Below are positions 1 to 5,070 of a stretch of DNA of 8,876 nt, one piece after another. Numbering within the stretch: the stretch's first letter is position 1; each line of letters begins with the position of its first letter. The stretch lies in contig CALANS010000074.1 of the NCBI GenBank assembly GCA_937926105.1, positions 1-8,876 on the forward strand, read 5' to 3'. Source of the DNA: an uncultured Actinomycetes bacterium. GTDB taxonomy: Bacteria; Actinomycetota; Actinomycetes; Mycobacteriales; Nakamurellaceae. Position numbers and translations under genes: made by a program. Below the pieces are notes generated by a model. The model was not told the origin of the DNA and made no database searches. It saw nothing but the letters and a program-made list of their open reading frames with translations.

Positions 1-53
1 AGAGCAACGCTCTTGTAAAGCGTAGGTGGTCGGTTCGAGTCCGACAGGCGGCT
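1..53 (+). tRNA. tRNA-Thr(UGU), 3' part only (5' end outside window)
   Basis: The sequence folds as the 3' two thirds of a tRNA. Bases 1-5 (AGAGC) are the end of the D arm. ACGCT (7-11) and AGCGT (19-23) form the anticodon stem around the loop CTTGTAA (12-18), which gives anticodon TGT, read as threonine. GTCGG and CCGAC pair around TTCGAGT to make the T arm, AGGCGGC (46-52) is the 3' acceptor strand and T53 the discriminator base. CCA is not encoded. The 5' acceptor strand lies before the window, so the gene is truncated by the window edge and not by a mutation. Its 3' half is the integration target of the element: 19-54 is repeated exactly at 8661-8696. Confidence 0.93.
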
Positions 54-54
54 C
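19..54 (+). repeat. attL core, 36-bp direct repeat in the tRNA 3' end
   Basis: This block is identical to 8661-8696. Identity begins at the first base of the 3' strand of the anticodon stem and ends one base past the discriminator base; position 18 (A versus T at 8660) and position 55 (G versus C at 8697) differ. Recombination therefore rebuilds a complete tRNA gene. Integrases that use tRNA genes commonly cross over in the anticodon or T arm, and the exact exchange point within the 36 bp cannot be read here. Confidence 0.9.
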
Positions 55-61
55 GTTCAGG

Positions 62-89
62 CAGATCAGAGCGCTATGGCTCTGATCTG
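62..89 (+). terminator. Intrinsic terminator behind tRNA-Thr, supplied by the element
   Basis: CAGATCAGAGC (62-72) and GCTCTGATCTG (79-89) form a perfect 11-bp stem with a 6-nt loop, followed by TTTT. It starts eight bases after the tRNA end and lies inside the element, so after integration the element provides the transcription stop for the host tRNA. This would also shield the integrase promoter from tRNA read-through. Confidence 0.8.
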
Positions 90-97
90 TTTTGGGT

Positions 98-142
98 TGT
101 ACCCATTTACCGACCCACAAACCGTTTACAAGTACCCATTAT
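98..142 (+). promoter_or_regulatory. Left integrase arm-type sites (three copies of TACCCA-like motif)
   Basis: Three same-strand motifs lie between attL and the integrase gene: TGTACCCATTTA (98-109), CGACCCACAAAC (111-122) and AGTACCCATTAT (131-142). Their CCCA cores start at 102, 114 and 135, so the spacing is 12 then 21 bp. Three close relatives sit at the other end of the element (8511-8555) with spacing 21 then 12, and the middle site of both sets carries CCCACAAA. Repeated short motifs on both sides of an att core are typical arm sites bound by the N-terminal domain of lambda-type integrases. They overlap the presumed integrase promoter, so integrase may repress itself. Confidence 0.7.
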
Positions 143-154
143 GGGGCGTAGTCT
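125..154 (+). promoter_or_regulatory. Candidate integrase promoter giving a leaderless mRNA
   Basis: TTTACA (125-130) and TAGTCT (149-154) resemble -35 and -10 boxes 18 bp apart. Initiation about seven bases beyond the -10 falls on the ATG at 161. The start has no Shine-Dalgarno sequence, and leaderless transcripts are common in actinobacteria, so the two observations fit together. The third arm site (131-142) lies in the spacer, which suggests autoregulation. The promoter is a motif match only. Confidence 0.4.
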
Positions 155-160
155 GGCGCC

Positions 161-1420
161 ATGCCCAGACCGCAGCTCGCTCCCAACAAACCCGGGCGCA
201 TCAGCCTCACGCGCCTCCCTAACGGCCAGTACCGCGCTAAGGCGCGCATGAGGCTCCAGGATCGAACACGAACCGATCCCGAGACGGGCCAGTACCTACC
301 TGGCATCCTCGTGGACCTTTACGCCACGGTCCGGAATCCCGATGACGCTGAGGCTGCCATCGCGGAGGCGGCGGAGGCGCGGAAGGTCCGCGCCATGCAT
401 GAGGATCGGGACACCAGGGCGCGGAGGCCATCGGTTGACATGACGGTGGCTGACGCTGCCGTGCAACGCGTGGCGGCTGAGCACAAGAGGCTGAGCGCGT
501 CCACGCGGCGATCGTACGAATTGCAGATCAGCAAGCACCTAGCACCGTCCGCGCTGGGCGCCATGCGACTGGCAGACGTGACTGTGGCTGACGTGGCGGA
601 CTACCTCGCGGCGCTGGCTGAGACGTCCGGACCGGCCAGTGCGAAGCACGGTAAGGCCGTGCTTTCCAAAGTGTTCTCATGGGCCGTGCGGAAGGAACTG
701 GTACAGCGTGACCCGGTACGGGACGCGGGCGCGATCAAGGCGCCGCGTGGGCGCAAGGCCGGGCGCCTTGACCACCTGGACCACCGACGTGCCTTGACGC
801 GGGCTGAGCGGGCGGCGCTGGCATGGGCAGTGTCCCGGGACCCGCGCGCCATCCGCATGGACGTGCGGGACGTGGTGCTTGCTGGGCTGGCGCTGGGCTG
901 CCGCCTAGGCGAACTACTGGCCGTTCGCTATAAGGACGTCGAGCTATTGCCGGATGGTCGGGCGAAGGTGTCTCTCAATTCCACTCTGTACCGGGAATCC
1001 GGTACCGGGATGCACCGTGCGGACGTGATGAAGACCGCCAGCTCAGTAAGGACGATTCCGGTCCCGCGTCGGATCGCCGCTCTGATACGGCGCCGGGCGC
1101 GTGCGGCTGGTCTGGCGCTGGCTGAACTGGCTACGTGTGAGCGCGTCATATTCGACGCGCCGGGAAGATGGGACACCGATCCGGCGGGCCGTCTGCGAGA
1201 TACATCGAATACCGCGAAGGAACTACGCCGCGCCTTCGACGCGGCCGGATTCCCCTGGTTGAGCTTTCACGGCATAAGACGCACGGCCATCACGCTGATT
1301 GCGGATACTCAGCCGCTACGCGTTGCGGCGGCGCTGGCTGGGCATTCCACGATCAGCACCACCAGCCGGTTCTACGTCGCGCGCGGTGAGGTACCTGACG
1401 AGGTAGCGCAACTGCTGTAA
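161..1420 (+). CDS. int: Tyrosine site-specific recombinase (integrase), 419 aa
   Basis: This enzyme catalyses integration at, and with a directionality factor excision from, the tRNA-Thr 3' end. The C-terminal catalytic domain carries the full active site: R248 in GCRLGE, the beta-hairpin lysine K291 in KTASSVRTIP, H370 and R373 in FHGIRRT, H395 in LAGHSTISTT, and the nucleophile Y405 in RFYV. Residues about 92-190 look like the core-binding SAM-like domain (SASTRRSYELQISKHL and onward). Residues 1-90 form a basic N-terminal region with a GQYRAKARM-type strand, likely the arm-binding domain. The length is normal for actinobacterial element integrases. Family signatures normally show HxLRH in box II; here it is HGIRR, an ordinary variation. 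The start has no SD and may be leaderless. The gene lies next to attL and reads into the element. Confidence 0.95.
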   Translation: MPRPQLAPNKPGRISLTRLPNGQYRAKARMRLQDRTRTDPETGQYLPGILVDLYATVRNPDDAEAAIAEAAEARKVRAMHEDRDTRARRPSVDMTVADAAVQRVAAEHKRLSASTRRSYELQISKHLAPSALGAMRLADVTVADVADYLAALAETSGPASAKHGKAVLSKVFSWAVRKELVQRDPVRDAGAIKAPRGRKAGRLDHLDHRRALTRAERAALAWAVSRDPRAIRMDVRDVVLAGLALGCRLGELLAVRYKDVELLPDGRAKVSLNSTLYRESGTGMHRADVMKTASSVRTIPVPRRIAALIRRRARAAGLALAELATCERVIFDAPGRWDTDPAGRLRDTSNTAKELRRAFDAAGFPWLSFHGIRRTAITLIADTQPLRVAAALAGHSTISTTSRFYVARGEVPDEVAQLL

Positions 1421-1436
1421 ACCCGTGTCCGTCGCG

Positions 1437-1474
1437 GCGCGCGGCCCCGAAAGAGGCAGGGCGTTTTTGCGCGC
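1437..1474 (+). terminator. Weak terminator-like nested hairpin after integrase
   Basis: GCGCGC (1437-1442) can pair with GCGCGC (1469-1474), and inside it GCCC (1444-1447) with GGGC (1459-1462), next to a run of five T (1464-1468). The stop codon of the integrase is 17 bases upstream. The inner stem is short and the T-run lies inside the outer stem, so this is a tentative call. Confidence 0.3.
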
Positions 1475-1533
1475 TCAAGATGCGTCCCCTGGACCATCTC
1501 ACACCGGGGGCCCCCTGAAAGTCGCTCAGATTT

Positions 1534-1812
1534 TCATGGAGACAGCGGCGTGGGGCGGTTCTTGCGTGATGACATCACGAAGATTGCATAGAGGATCGCC
1601 AAGACGCCGATTCCCCCGAGTGACCACGCGGCGATCGTCCAGCCGCTACCGAACGTGTCGCAGTCCTGGTGCGGATACATGCCATACACCATCTGTTTCA
1701 CGGCACAGTCACTCTGGGCCGGCAGACGTTGCTCCCGCAATACCGTCGCTATGACGACCAGGGCGGCACCAACAATCCCGACGAAGAGCCGGCGCCTTGC
1801 CTCTTGACCCAT
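1534..1812 (-). CDS. Small two-helix membrane protein, 92 aa, function unknown
   Basis: The protein has a basic N-terminus (MGQEARRRLF), a hydrophobic helix at about 9-25, a polar loop of about 30 residues, a second helix at about 58-80, and a basic tail SSRKNR. By the positive-inside rule both ends are cytoplasmic and the loop is outside. The loop has the only two cysteines, C36 and C51, which could form a disulfide. I do not recognise a family. Small membrane proteins near integrase or repressor genes of prophages and satellites can act in superinfection or entry exclusion, but nothing here proves that. The gene is convergent with int. GGGA about 5 nt before the ATG is a weak SD. A perfect dyad sits 41-54 bp upstream. 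The opposite-strand frames show no membrane-like pattern, which favours this strand. Confidence 0.6.
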   Translation of the reverse strand: MGQEARRRLFVGIVGAALVVIATVLREQRLPAQSDCAVKQMVYGMYPHQDCDTFGSGWTIAAWSLGGIGVLAILYAIFVMSSRKNRPTPLSP

Positions 1813-1852
1813 CTCAGTCCCAACTCTGGCGGTGGCAACCTGCCGCCATTCT

Positions 1853-1866
1853 GCTGTACATACAGC
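1853..1866. promoter_or_regulatory. 14-bp dyad GCTGTA-CA-TACAGC, candidate operator
   Basis: GCTGTA (1853-1858) and TACAGC (1861-1866) are perfect inverted halves with a two-base centre, lying 41-54 bp upstream of the start of the 92-aa membrane protein on the minus strand. The size and symmetry suit a repressor dimer site. No second copy was seen, so its regulator is unknown. Confidence 0.4.
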
Positions 1867-2050
1867 GCGCGGCTCGGCAGAAGTTCATCGATCGACTTCA
1901 CCATACGAAGTGGCGGAACGCATCTTGTCTATCATGTATCAGGTAACGGGCGAAACCGTTGTCGCGGTCCGCGCCTGTAGGTGAAAGCCGATCCGACCGT
2001 TACGGCGGGTCGCCCCAGTCGATCAGGCATCGCTTAGCGCGCCGATCGGT

Positions 2051-2107
2051 GTGCATTCGTTCGTAACGCGCTTGGCACCTAATGGTGAGGGGCCGACCTG
2101 ATCGGCC
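2051..2107 (+). repeat. Long repeat type A, copy 1
   Basis: This pairs with 2468-2525. Both begin with GTGCATTCGT, carry the core GCACCTA in the middle and end with GGGGCCGACCTGATCGGCC. The final part is itself an inverted repeat, GGCCGA-CCTGA-TCGGCC (2091-2107), that could form a hairpin. The middle is diverged, which shows the conserved parts are the two ends and the core. Confidence 0.65.
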
Positions 2108-2315
2108 GTGCCGCGCCGCGTCGCCGTGCAAGAGTGCGGTTGACGTCCCGCGCGCCTATAGGTGGGTGCGGCGGATCTGATCGGTTAGCCCAACCGAACG
2201 TCTAACGTGTGCCAGGTTGCTATGGGGACACCGGCGCGCGGCACCCTAGCGCGTGTCATCCCTTCCACGCACCGCGCAAAAGTGCGAGGCATCGCCACGT
2301 CGTTGGGTGTGAGCG

Positions 2316-2335
2316 CTGATCGGTTACCCGATCAG
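2316..2335. repeat. Inverted repeat CTGATCGG-TTAC-CCGATCAG
   Basis: Perfect 8-bp arms (2316-2323 and 2328-2335) flank a four-base loop, inside the repeat array and 56 bp before the core at 2391. Related half-words such as CTGATCGG occur elsewhere in the array (2098-2105, 2178-2185, 2517-2523 region), so this may be a second protein-binding motif alternating with the CACCTATAGGTG cores. Confidence 0.45.
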
Positions 2336-2353
2336 ACATCGCCCGCCGATCGC

Positions 2354-2421
2354 CTGCCGTGTGTCGCGTGCAATTCCGCTGTCACGGTCCGCACCTATGG
2401 GTGGGACTGAACAGATCGACC
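2354..2421 (+). repeat. Long repeat type B, copy 1
   Basis: This copy pairs closely with 2680-2749 and more loosely with 2587-2636. Shared pieces in order are CTGCCG, GTCGCGTGCAATTCCG, CGGTCCGCACCTAT and GGGACTGAACAGATCGACC. Substitutions between copies would change amino acids in any frame, so conservation is at DNA level and not coding. Confidence 0.65.
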
Positions 2422-2467
2422 GTAACGCCGTTCGATAGGGCATCACCTGGTAAGCCCATCGGTTGGT

Positions 2468-2525
2468 GTGCATTCGTGTCGCACGGATCGCGGCACCTAT
2501 AGGCGCGGGGCCGACCTGATCGGCC
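2468..2525 (+). repeat. Long repeat type A, copy 2
   Basis: Second copy of the 2051-2107 unit, with GTGCATTCGT at the left, core GCACCTATAGGCG (2493-2505), and the GGCCGA-CCTGA-TCGGCC inverted repeat at 2509-2525. Confidence 0.65.
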
Positions 2526-2586
2526 TTGACGGCCGCGCTGGTGAGCGACAGAGAGAGAGCGAGGTGGGAGGATGGCGCGCCCGATC

Positions 2587-2636
2587 CTGCCGCGTGCCGC
2601 GTGTAATTCCACTATTGCGGGCCGCACCTAAGAATG
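2587..2636 (+). repeat. Long repeat type B, diverged copy
   Basis: CTGCCGCGTGCCGCGTGTAA and the following ATTCC and CCGCACCTA match the type B units at 2354 and 2680, but the right half of the palindrome is lost (AAGAATG instead of TAGGTG) and the GACTGAACAGATCGACC tail is missing. It is a decayed or differently tuned copy. Confidence 0.5.
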
Positions 2637-2679
2637 ACGACGTCATGCGACGTTCGGCCGATCGGATCGCCTAGTGGCC

Positions 2680-2749
2680 CTGCCGCGTGTCGCGTGCAAT
2701 TCCGTTGTCGCGGTCCGCACCTATAGGTGAGGGACTGAACAGATCGACC
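2680..2749 (+). repeat. Long repeat type B, best copy
   Basis: This contains the perfect 12-bp palindrome CACCTATAGGTG (2718-2729), preceded by GTGCAATTCCG and CGGTCCG and followed by GGGACTGAACAGATCGACC. It is the nearest to consensus. A shorter copy follows at 2785-2802 (GGTCCGCACCTATAGGTA) with no tail. Confidence 0.65.
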
Positions 2750-2816
2750 TTCGGGGCCCCAGGGCGGGCATTTACGTCAAACATGGTCCGCACCTATAGG
2801 TAGGCGGGGAGTTCTC

Positions 2817-2840
2817 CGCTCGCGCCAGTCGGCGCGAGCG
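2817..2840 (+). promoter_or_regulatory. Strong leader hairpin before the 60-aa gene
   Basis: CGCTCGCGCC (2817-2826) and GGCGCGAGCG (2831-2840) form a perfect 10-bp stem with loop AGTC, followed at once by AAAC and then a second small hairpin, GGCAC-TTG-GTGCC (2845-2857). The pair sits between the last CACCTATAGGTG core and the ribosome binding site at 2866. It could be a terminator/attenuator closing transcription that comes from the array, a stable 5' leader, or a single-strand initiation structure next to an origin. No U-run follows, so a plain intrinsic terminator is not the obvious answer. Confidence 0.55.
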
Positions 2841-2878
2841 AAACGGCACTTGGTGCCACGACGATGGGAGGTAACGAC

Positions 2879-3061
2879 ATGGCAGCGGTAGGTAATGCGT
2901 CGGATGTTCGGATTACGAAGGCTGAAGCGGAGGCGCTTTGGGATGGACTGCGCAAGGACTTGGAGTCGACACAGGCAGCCCTAAGTGAACTTCAGGAGTC
3001 CGGCTCATGGAATGAATTGACGCCGGAAGACCAGGAGTTTGTGCGGGCTCTGATGGACTAG
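2879..3061 (+). CDS. Small acidic helical protein, 60 aa, function unknown
   Basis: The protein reads MAAVGNASDV at the N-terminus, continues through an amphipathic helix (ITKAEAEALWDGLRKDLEST, about 12-31) into QAALSELQESGSW, and ends with LTPEDQEFVRALMD. It is acidic, has no cysteine, signal or membrane segment, and looks like a two-helix regulator or adaptor. I do not recognise it. The start at 2879 is chosen because GGGAGGT (2866-2872) lies six bases before this ATG; the upstream in-frame ATG at 2864 overlaps that SD and has none of its own. The gene stands alone, behind the leader hairpin at 2817-2857 and in front of a strong hairpin at 3076-3100. Its place right after the repeat array suggests it is made from a regulated promoter there. 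Confidence 0.75.
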   Translation: MAAVGNASDVRITKAEAEALWDGLRKDLESTQAALSELQESGSWNELTPEDQEFVRALMD

Positions 3062-3075
3062 GCGTGGCGTGTGGG

Positions 3076-3100
3076 CGCCCCCGGCTTACGGCCGGGGGCG
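3076..3100 (+). terminator. GC-rich terminator hairpin after the 60-aa gene
   Basis: CGCCCCCGGC (3076-3085) and GCCGGGGGCG (3091-3100) make a perfect 10-bp stem with loop TTACG, 14 bases after the stop codon, followed by TTCT. The tail is U-poor, as often seen in actinobacterial terminators. It isolates the 60-aa gene from the HTH/helicase pair. Confidence 0.7.
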
Positions 3101-3266
3101 TTCTGCCTATTCTGGCGTTTCTGAGGGCCACTACGGCCGAGTGAAGGTGGTTGCCCGGCGATGGCCCGAACGCGGCTCAGATTCTCGACCGCGATGCGGC
3201 GCGGGGCTGTTCTGACGGCGTGTGCGGCCGGCCTACCGGGCAACCTGGTATGTACGTGCGTGTAAG

Positions 3267-3283
3267 TCATCCACAGGTTGTGG
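3267..3283. promoter_or_regulatory. DnaA-box-like site overlapping a dyad
   Basis: TCATCCACA (3267-3275) differs by one base from the classical DnaA box TTATCCACA. Its right half is part of an inverted repeat, CCACA-GGT-TGTGG (3271-3283). The site is 171 bp upstream of the HTH gene and 375 bp upstream of the helicase gene. One near-match can arise by chance, so this supports but does not prove host DnaA involvement. Confidence 0.35.
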
Positions 3284-3453
3284 TACGCCCTGATAACGTG
3301 CGAATCACGGGGGGCTAGTGGAACGCCCGTAATCGCATTGCCGTTTGGTGAGCCCCCCTCGGCGTTACACTGAATCATCACCGCGCATCGGAATGAGATC
3401 ACACAATCAATGGGCTGCGCTGACGCGCGTCTGAAAGCGGAAAGGACGAACGC

Positions 3454-3657
3454 ATGGACAGGGTAGATGAGTTGTTGACTCCGGATCAGGTCAGCGAGAT
3501 TCTTCAGGTTGGCAAGAACACGCTTGCGAATCGAAGGTCTGCCGGGGTCGGTATCCCGTGGGTCAAGATCGCGAGCAGCGTCAGGTATAAGCGTGCCGAC
3601 GTGGACGCTTATATCGCGGCGAACCGCTATGAGACATTAGAAAGCCTTGCCGCGTAG
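3454..3657 (+). CDS. Excisionase/AlpA-type helix-turn-helix DNA-binding protein, 67 aa
   Basis: The sequence LLTPDQVSEILQVGKNTLANRRSAGVGIPWVKIASSVRYKRADVDAYIAAN is a textbook MerR-like winged HTH of the excisionase (HTH_17) type: a recognition helix around KNTLANRR (21-28), a beta-hairpin wing PWVKIASSVRYK, and the YKRADVDAYI closing helix (about 44-55). Such proteins act as recombination directionality factors that bend the att DNA, or as AlpA-like activators of int and rep genes in satellites. The SD GGAAAGGA sits seven bases before the ATG. The TAG stop directly abuts the ATG of the helicase gene, so the two are one transcription unit and probably translationally coupled. Candidate targets are the two 21-bp-spaced TATAGCCCG motifs near attR. 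Xis versus transcription regulator cannot be decided from sequence. Confidence 0.85.
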   Translation: MDRVDELLTPDQVSEILQVGKNTLANRRSAGVGIPWVKIASSVRYKRADVDAYIAANRYETLESLAA

Positions 3658-4629
3658 ATGGGGGTCCAGTTTGTGACTCTGGGGGAAGCGAGGCAGTTAG
3701 CGGCGAACACTCCGGCGGACATTCTCGATGGCGTACTGCACTCAGGGACAACCATCCTTTATGGGCCGTCCGGAATCGGCAAGGGCCGGATTATTGCGGA
3801 GATTGTCGCGGCTGCCGTGGCTGGCAAGCCGTGGGCAGGAAGACGCTGGACGCGTCCGGTTCGCAAGGTGGCGATTCTGGCGACGGACATTGGTGCGGAT
3901 CGTGAGTATGGGGCCTATCTCGATAGGACTGGCATCGGCTTGGAGTACGACGACGCGGTGCGTGTCTACCGCGTGGGGATCGCACCGTCGTCGGCGGACT
4001 GGCGGGAGCTGTGCGGCTCGGTGCTGGGCTGGGGTCCGGGGCTGGTCGTGCTCGACAACGGCACTGAGATGGTCAGGGGCAGCGTGAACGATAACGAGCG
4101 GGTGAGTGACCTGTTCGCGGACCTGCGTCCGCTGCACAGTGGCCCTGATCGGGTGTCGTTGCTGGTCGCCCACCACACTGCCAAGCCGGACCCTCAGGCT
4201 GGCAACAGGCGCAGCCGAACCCCGCTGGGGTCCGTCGCGTGGGAGAACTTCAGTCGATCGAAGGTCTACGTCCGGGAGGCGTACGGGCGCGACAACGCCG
4301 ACCTGACGTTGGAGATACGGCCCCGCGAATCTGCGCCGTGGGAAGCGCACCTGTTGGAGAAGGACGGGCGCCTGGTCTTCGACCACGCGGGCAACCCTGG
4401 CGAGCGGCAGAAGCGGAGCCGTGCGGACACGCTGGCACGGGACGGACAGATTGCCGACTGGTACGCGCAGAACTGCCAGGGTGTGACGAACGCCGAGGCC
4501 AGCCGGAGACTGGCCGTTCAGTTCCCGGAATTGAGCCCCAAGGCCAAGAATCGACCTGCGGCGATTGAAGTCATGTTCGCCCAAAAGCGCGGGTTCGCTG
4601 CCCTAATCCCCGAGGCCGAGGCTGCCTGA
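3658..4629 (+). CDS. RepA-like RecA-fold ATPase/replicative helicase, 323 aa
   Basis: Residues 25-225 form a RecA-type core of the plasmid RepA/AAA_25 group: Walker A-like GPSGIGKG (36-43), Walker B hydrophobic strand GLVVLDNG (128-135) with D133, sensor strand VSLLVAHHTAK (166-175), and the RRSRTPLGSVAWENFSRS segment (184-201), which matches the arginine-rich RGS-type region of hexameric helicases. Family members unwind the origin or load on it during plasmid and phage replication. Residues about 255-310 look like a small winged-helix tail (GVTNAEASRRLAVQF), perhaps for DNA binding. Odd point: the Walker A Ser/Thr after K42 is glycine. The start abuts the stop of the HTH gene with no clear SD, so translation is probably coupled. 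A long open frame on the opposite strand is a G+C artefact. Helicase family is well supported; role in replicating this element is inferred. Confidence 0.85.
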   Translation: MGVQFVTLGEARQLAANTPADILDGVLHSGTTILYGPSGIGKGRIIAEIVAAAVAGKPWAGRRWTRPVRKVAILATDIGADREYGAYLDRTGIGLEYDDAVRVYRVGIAPSSADWRELCGSVLGWGPGLVVLDNGTEMVRGSVNDNERVSDLFADLRPLHSGPDRVSLLVAHHTAKPDPQAGNRRSRTPLGSVAWENFSRSKVYVREAYGRDNADLTLEIRPRESAPWEAHLLEKDGRLVFDHAGNPGERQKRSRADTLARDGQIADWYAQNCQGVTNAEASRRLAVQFPELSPKAKNRPAAIEVMFAQKRGFAALIPEAEAA

Positions 4630-5070
4630 AGTTTCAGAGTTTCGTCTTTCCCCCTCCCCTATAACCTCACCCCGCCTGACACTTCGTTTCTCGCTCGCTG
4701 TCGCTCGCTTCACGACGGCGAAGAAAAGCATAGGGGGAAGAACCACGCTGAGGGGCCGGCTCTGGCGAGCCGTCCCAAAAGCATCGTCAGGGCGTCTGAT
4801 CCGATAGCCGGACGGGCTACGTATCCCACTTCGAGAATCCTAAAGATGCTCAACCCCGTTGGGGCGTGAGCCCCAACGCTCAGGCGGAATACCTGAGAGA
4901 CGCCATTCTGACGACAGCAAGGCGTCGCCGATAGAGGCTCTCCACATTGCCGCCGATGTTGGCTACCAGTCAAAGACAACGGCAGGTTGTCATCTCGGTG
5001 TGAAGGCTTATCAATTGCATTGCCGATGAATGCGCGCCATAGGCGTGCGATTACAGAGAGGAATATCTGA
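4630..5070 (+). other. 441-bp gap rich in RNA secondary structure
   Basis: No gene is convincing here. From the left: TTCCCCCT (4648-4655) can pair with AGGGGGAA (4732-4739), nested around CTTCG (4682-4686) and CGAAG (4719-4723), and a direct repeat TCGCTCGCT occurs at 4691-4699 and 4701-4709. Next come the strong multibranched fold at 4753-4914, then GACAAC-GGCAG-GTTGTC (4975-4991) and GCGCGCC-ATA-GGCGTGC (5032-5048, one G-T pair). The stretch ends with SD GAGAGGA for the next gene. A promoter could be TTGCAT (5015-5020) and CATAGG (5038-5043), 17 bp apart, but the match is weak. Confidence 0.5.
4753..4914 (+). ncRNA. Candidate structured RNA (multibranched fold with GNRA loop)
   Basis: A long-range stem pairs 4784-4797 with 4898-4914: seven pairs, a three-base ATT bulge (4905-4907), then seven more pairs. 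It encloses TAGCC-GGACG-GGCTA (4805-4819), CGTTGGGGC-GTGA-GCCCCAACG (4857-4878), and CTCAGG-CGGAATA-CCTGAG (4879-4897). The last two hairpins touch each other and the closing stem, as in coaxially stacked RNA junctions. GTGA is a GNRA tetraloop on this strand only, which fixes the strand. Just upstream is CGGCTC-TGGC-GAGCCG (4757-4772), extended by GGG/CCC across one mismatch. It does not match an RNA family I know. It could be a trans-acting RNA or the leader of the 442-aa gene. AGCATC (4780-4785) with GATGCT (4845-4850) is an alternative pairing. Confidence 0.5.

Larger units (their letters stand above)
1955..2802 (+). repeat. Dispersed same-strand repeat array (iteron-like), core GCACCTATAGGTG
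   Basis: This stretch has no convincing gene and is built from degenerate copies of one element, all in the same direction. The 13-bp cores are at 1971-1983 (GCGCCTGTAGGTG), 2075-2087 (GCACCTAATGGTG), 2152-2164 (GCGCCTATAGGTG), 2391-2403 (GCACCTATGGGTG), 2493-2505 (GCACCTATAGGCG), 2624-2636 (GCACCTAAGAATG), 2717-2729 (GCACCTATAGGTG) and 2790-2802 (GCACCTATAGGTA). A poor ninth copy is at 2241-2253. Spacing is irregular, about 73 to 240 bp. Four cores are preceded by CGGTCC. The best copies are the palindrome CACCTATAGGTG. GATCGG/CCGATC words are frequent between cores. Possible roles are a replication origin for the excised circle, a multi-operator or repressor-titration region, or a set of phage-responsive promoters. 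The helicase gene downstream makes an origin the simplest reading. Confidence 0.7.
3062..3453. other. Regulatory gap before the HTH/helicase pair
   Basis: There is no credible gene here. The gap holds, in order: the terminator at 3076-3100; the DnaA-box-like dyad at 3267-3283; an inverted repeat GGGGGGCT (3309-3316) with AGCCCCCC (3351-3358) around a 34-base loop; a possible -10 box TACACT (3366-3371) without a good -35; and the SD GGAAAGGA (3439-3446) of the HTH gene. A 67-base leader would follow from that -10. The layout suits a controlled promoter or a small origin region for the replication pair. Confidence 0.5.

Noticed and set aside
2207..2674. Short plus-strand frames in the repeat array, including a 19-codon frame from 2572 behind a purine-rich stretch
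   Set aside because: They read across repeat units; differences between repeat copies fall at amino-acid-changing positions and some copies have a stop in the core, so conservation is not for coding.
2699..2735. Resemblance of CACCTATAGGTGAGGGA to single-subunit phage RNA polymerase promoters
   Set aside because: Only the TATAGG part and nearby purines match; without the upstream consensus this could be chance, so it is kept only as an alternative idea for the array.
1955..2802. CRISPR array
   Set aside because: Units are degenerate, spacing runs from about 73 to 240 bp, the areas between cores are themselves repeated, and there are no cas genes.
3058..3402. Minus-strand open frame of 114 codons in the regulatory gap
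   Set aside because: It starts with GTG without an SD, runs through the terminator hairpin at 3076-3100, and has no protein-like pattern.
3742..4584. 280-codon open frame antisense to the helicase gene
   Set aside because: It mirrors the real gene's codons, is Arg/Pro/Val-rich, and the sense strand has clear RecA-fold motifs.
4791..4840. Hammerhead-like CTGATCCGA next to a stem
   Set aside because: The required CTGATGA core is broken and no GAAA follows the hairpin, so the catalytic core is absent.
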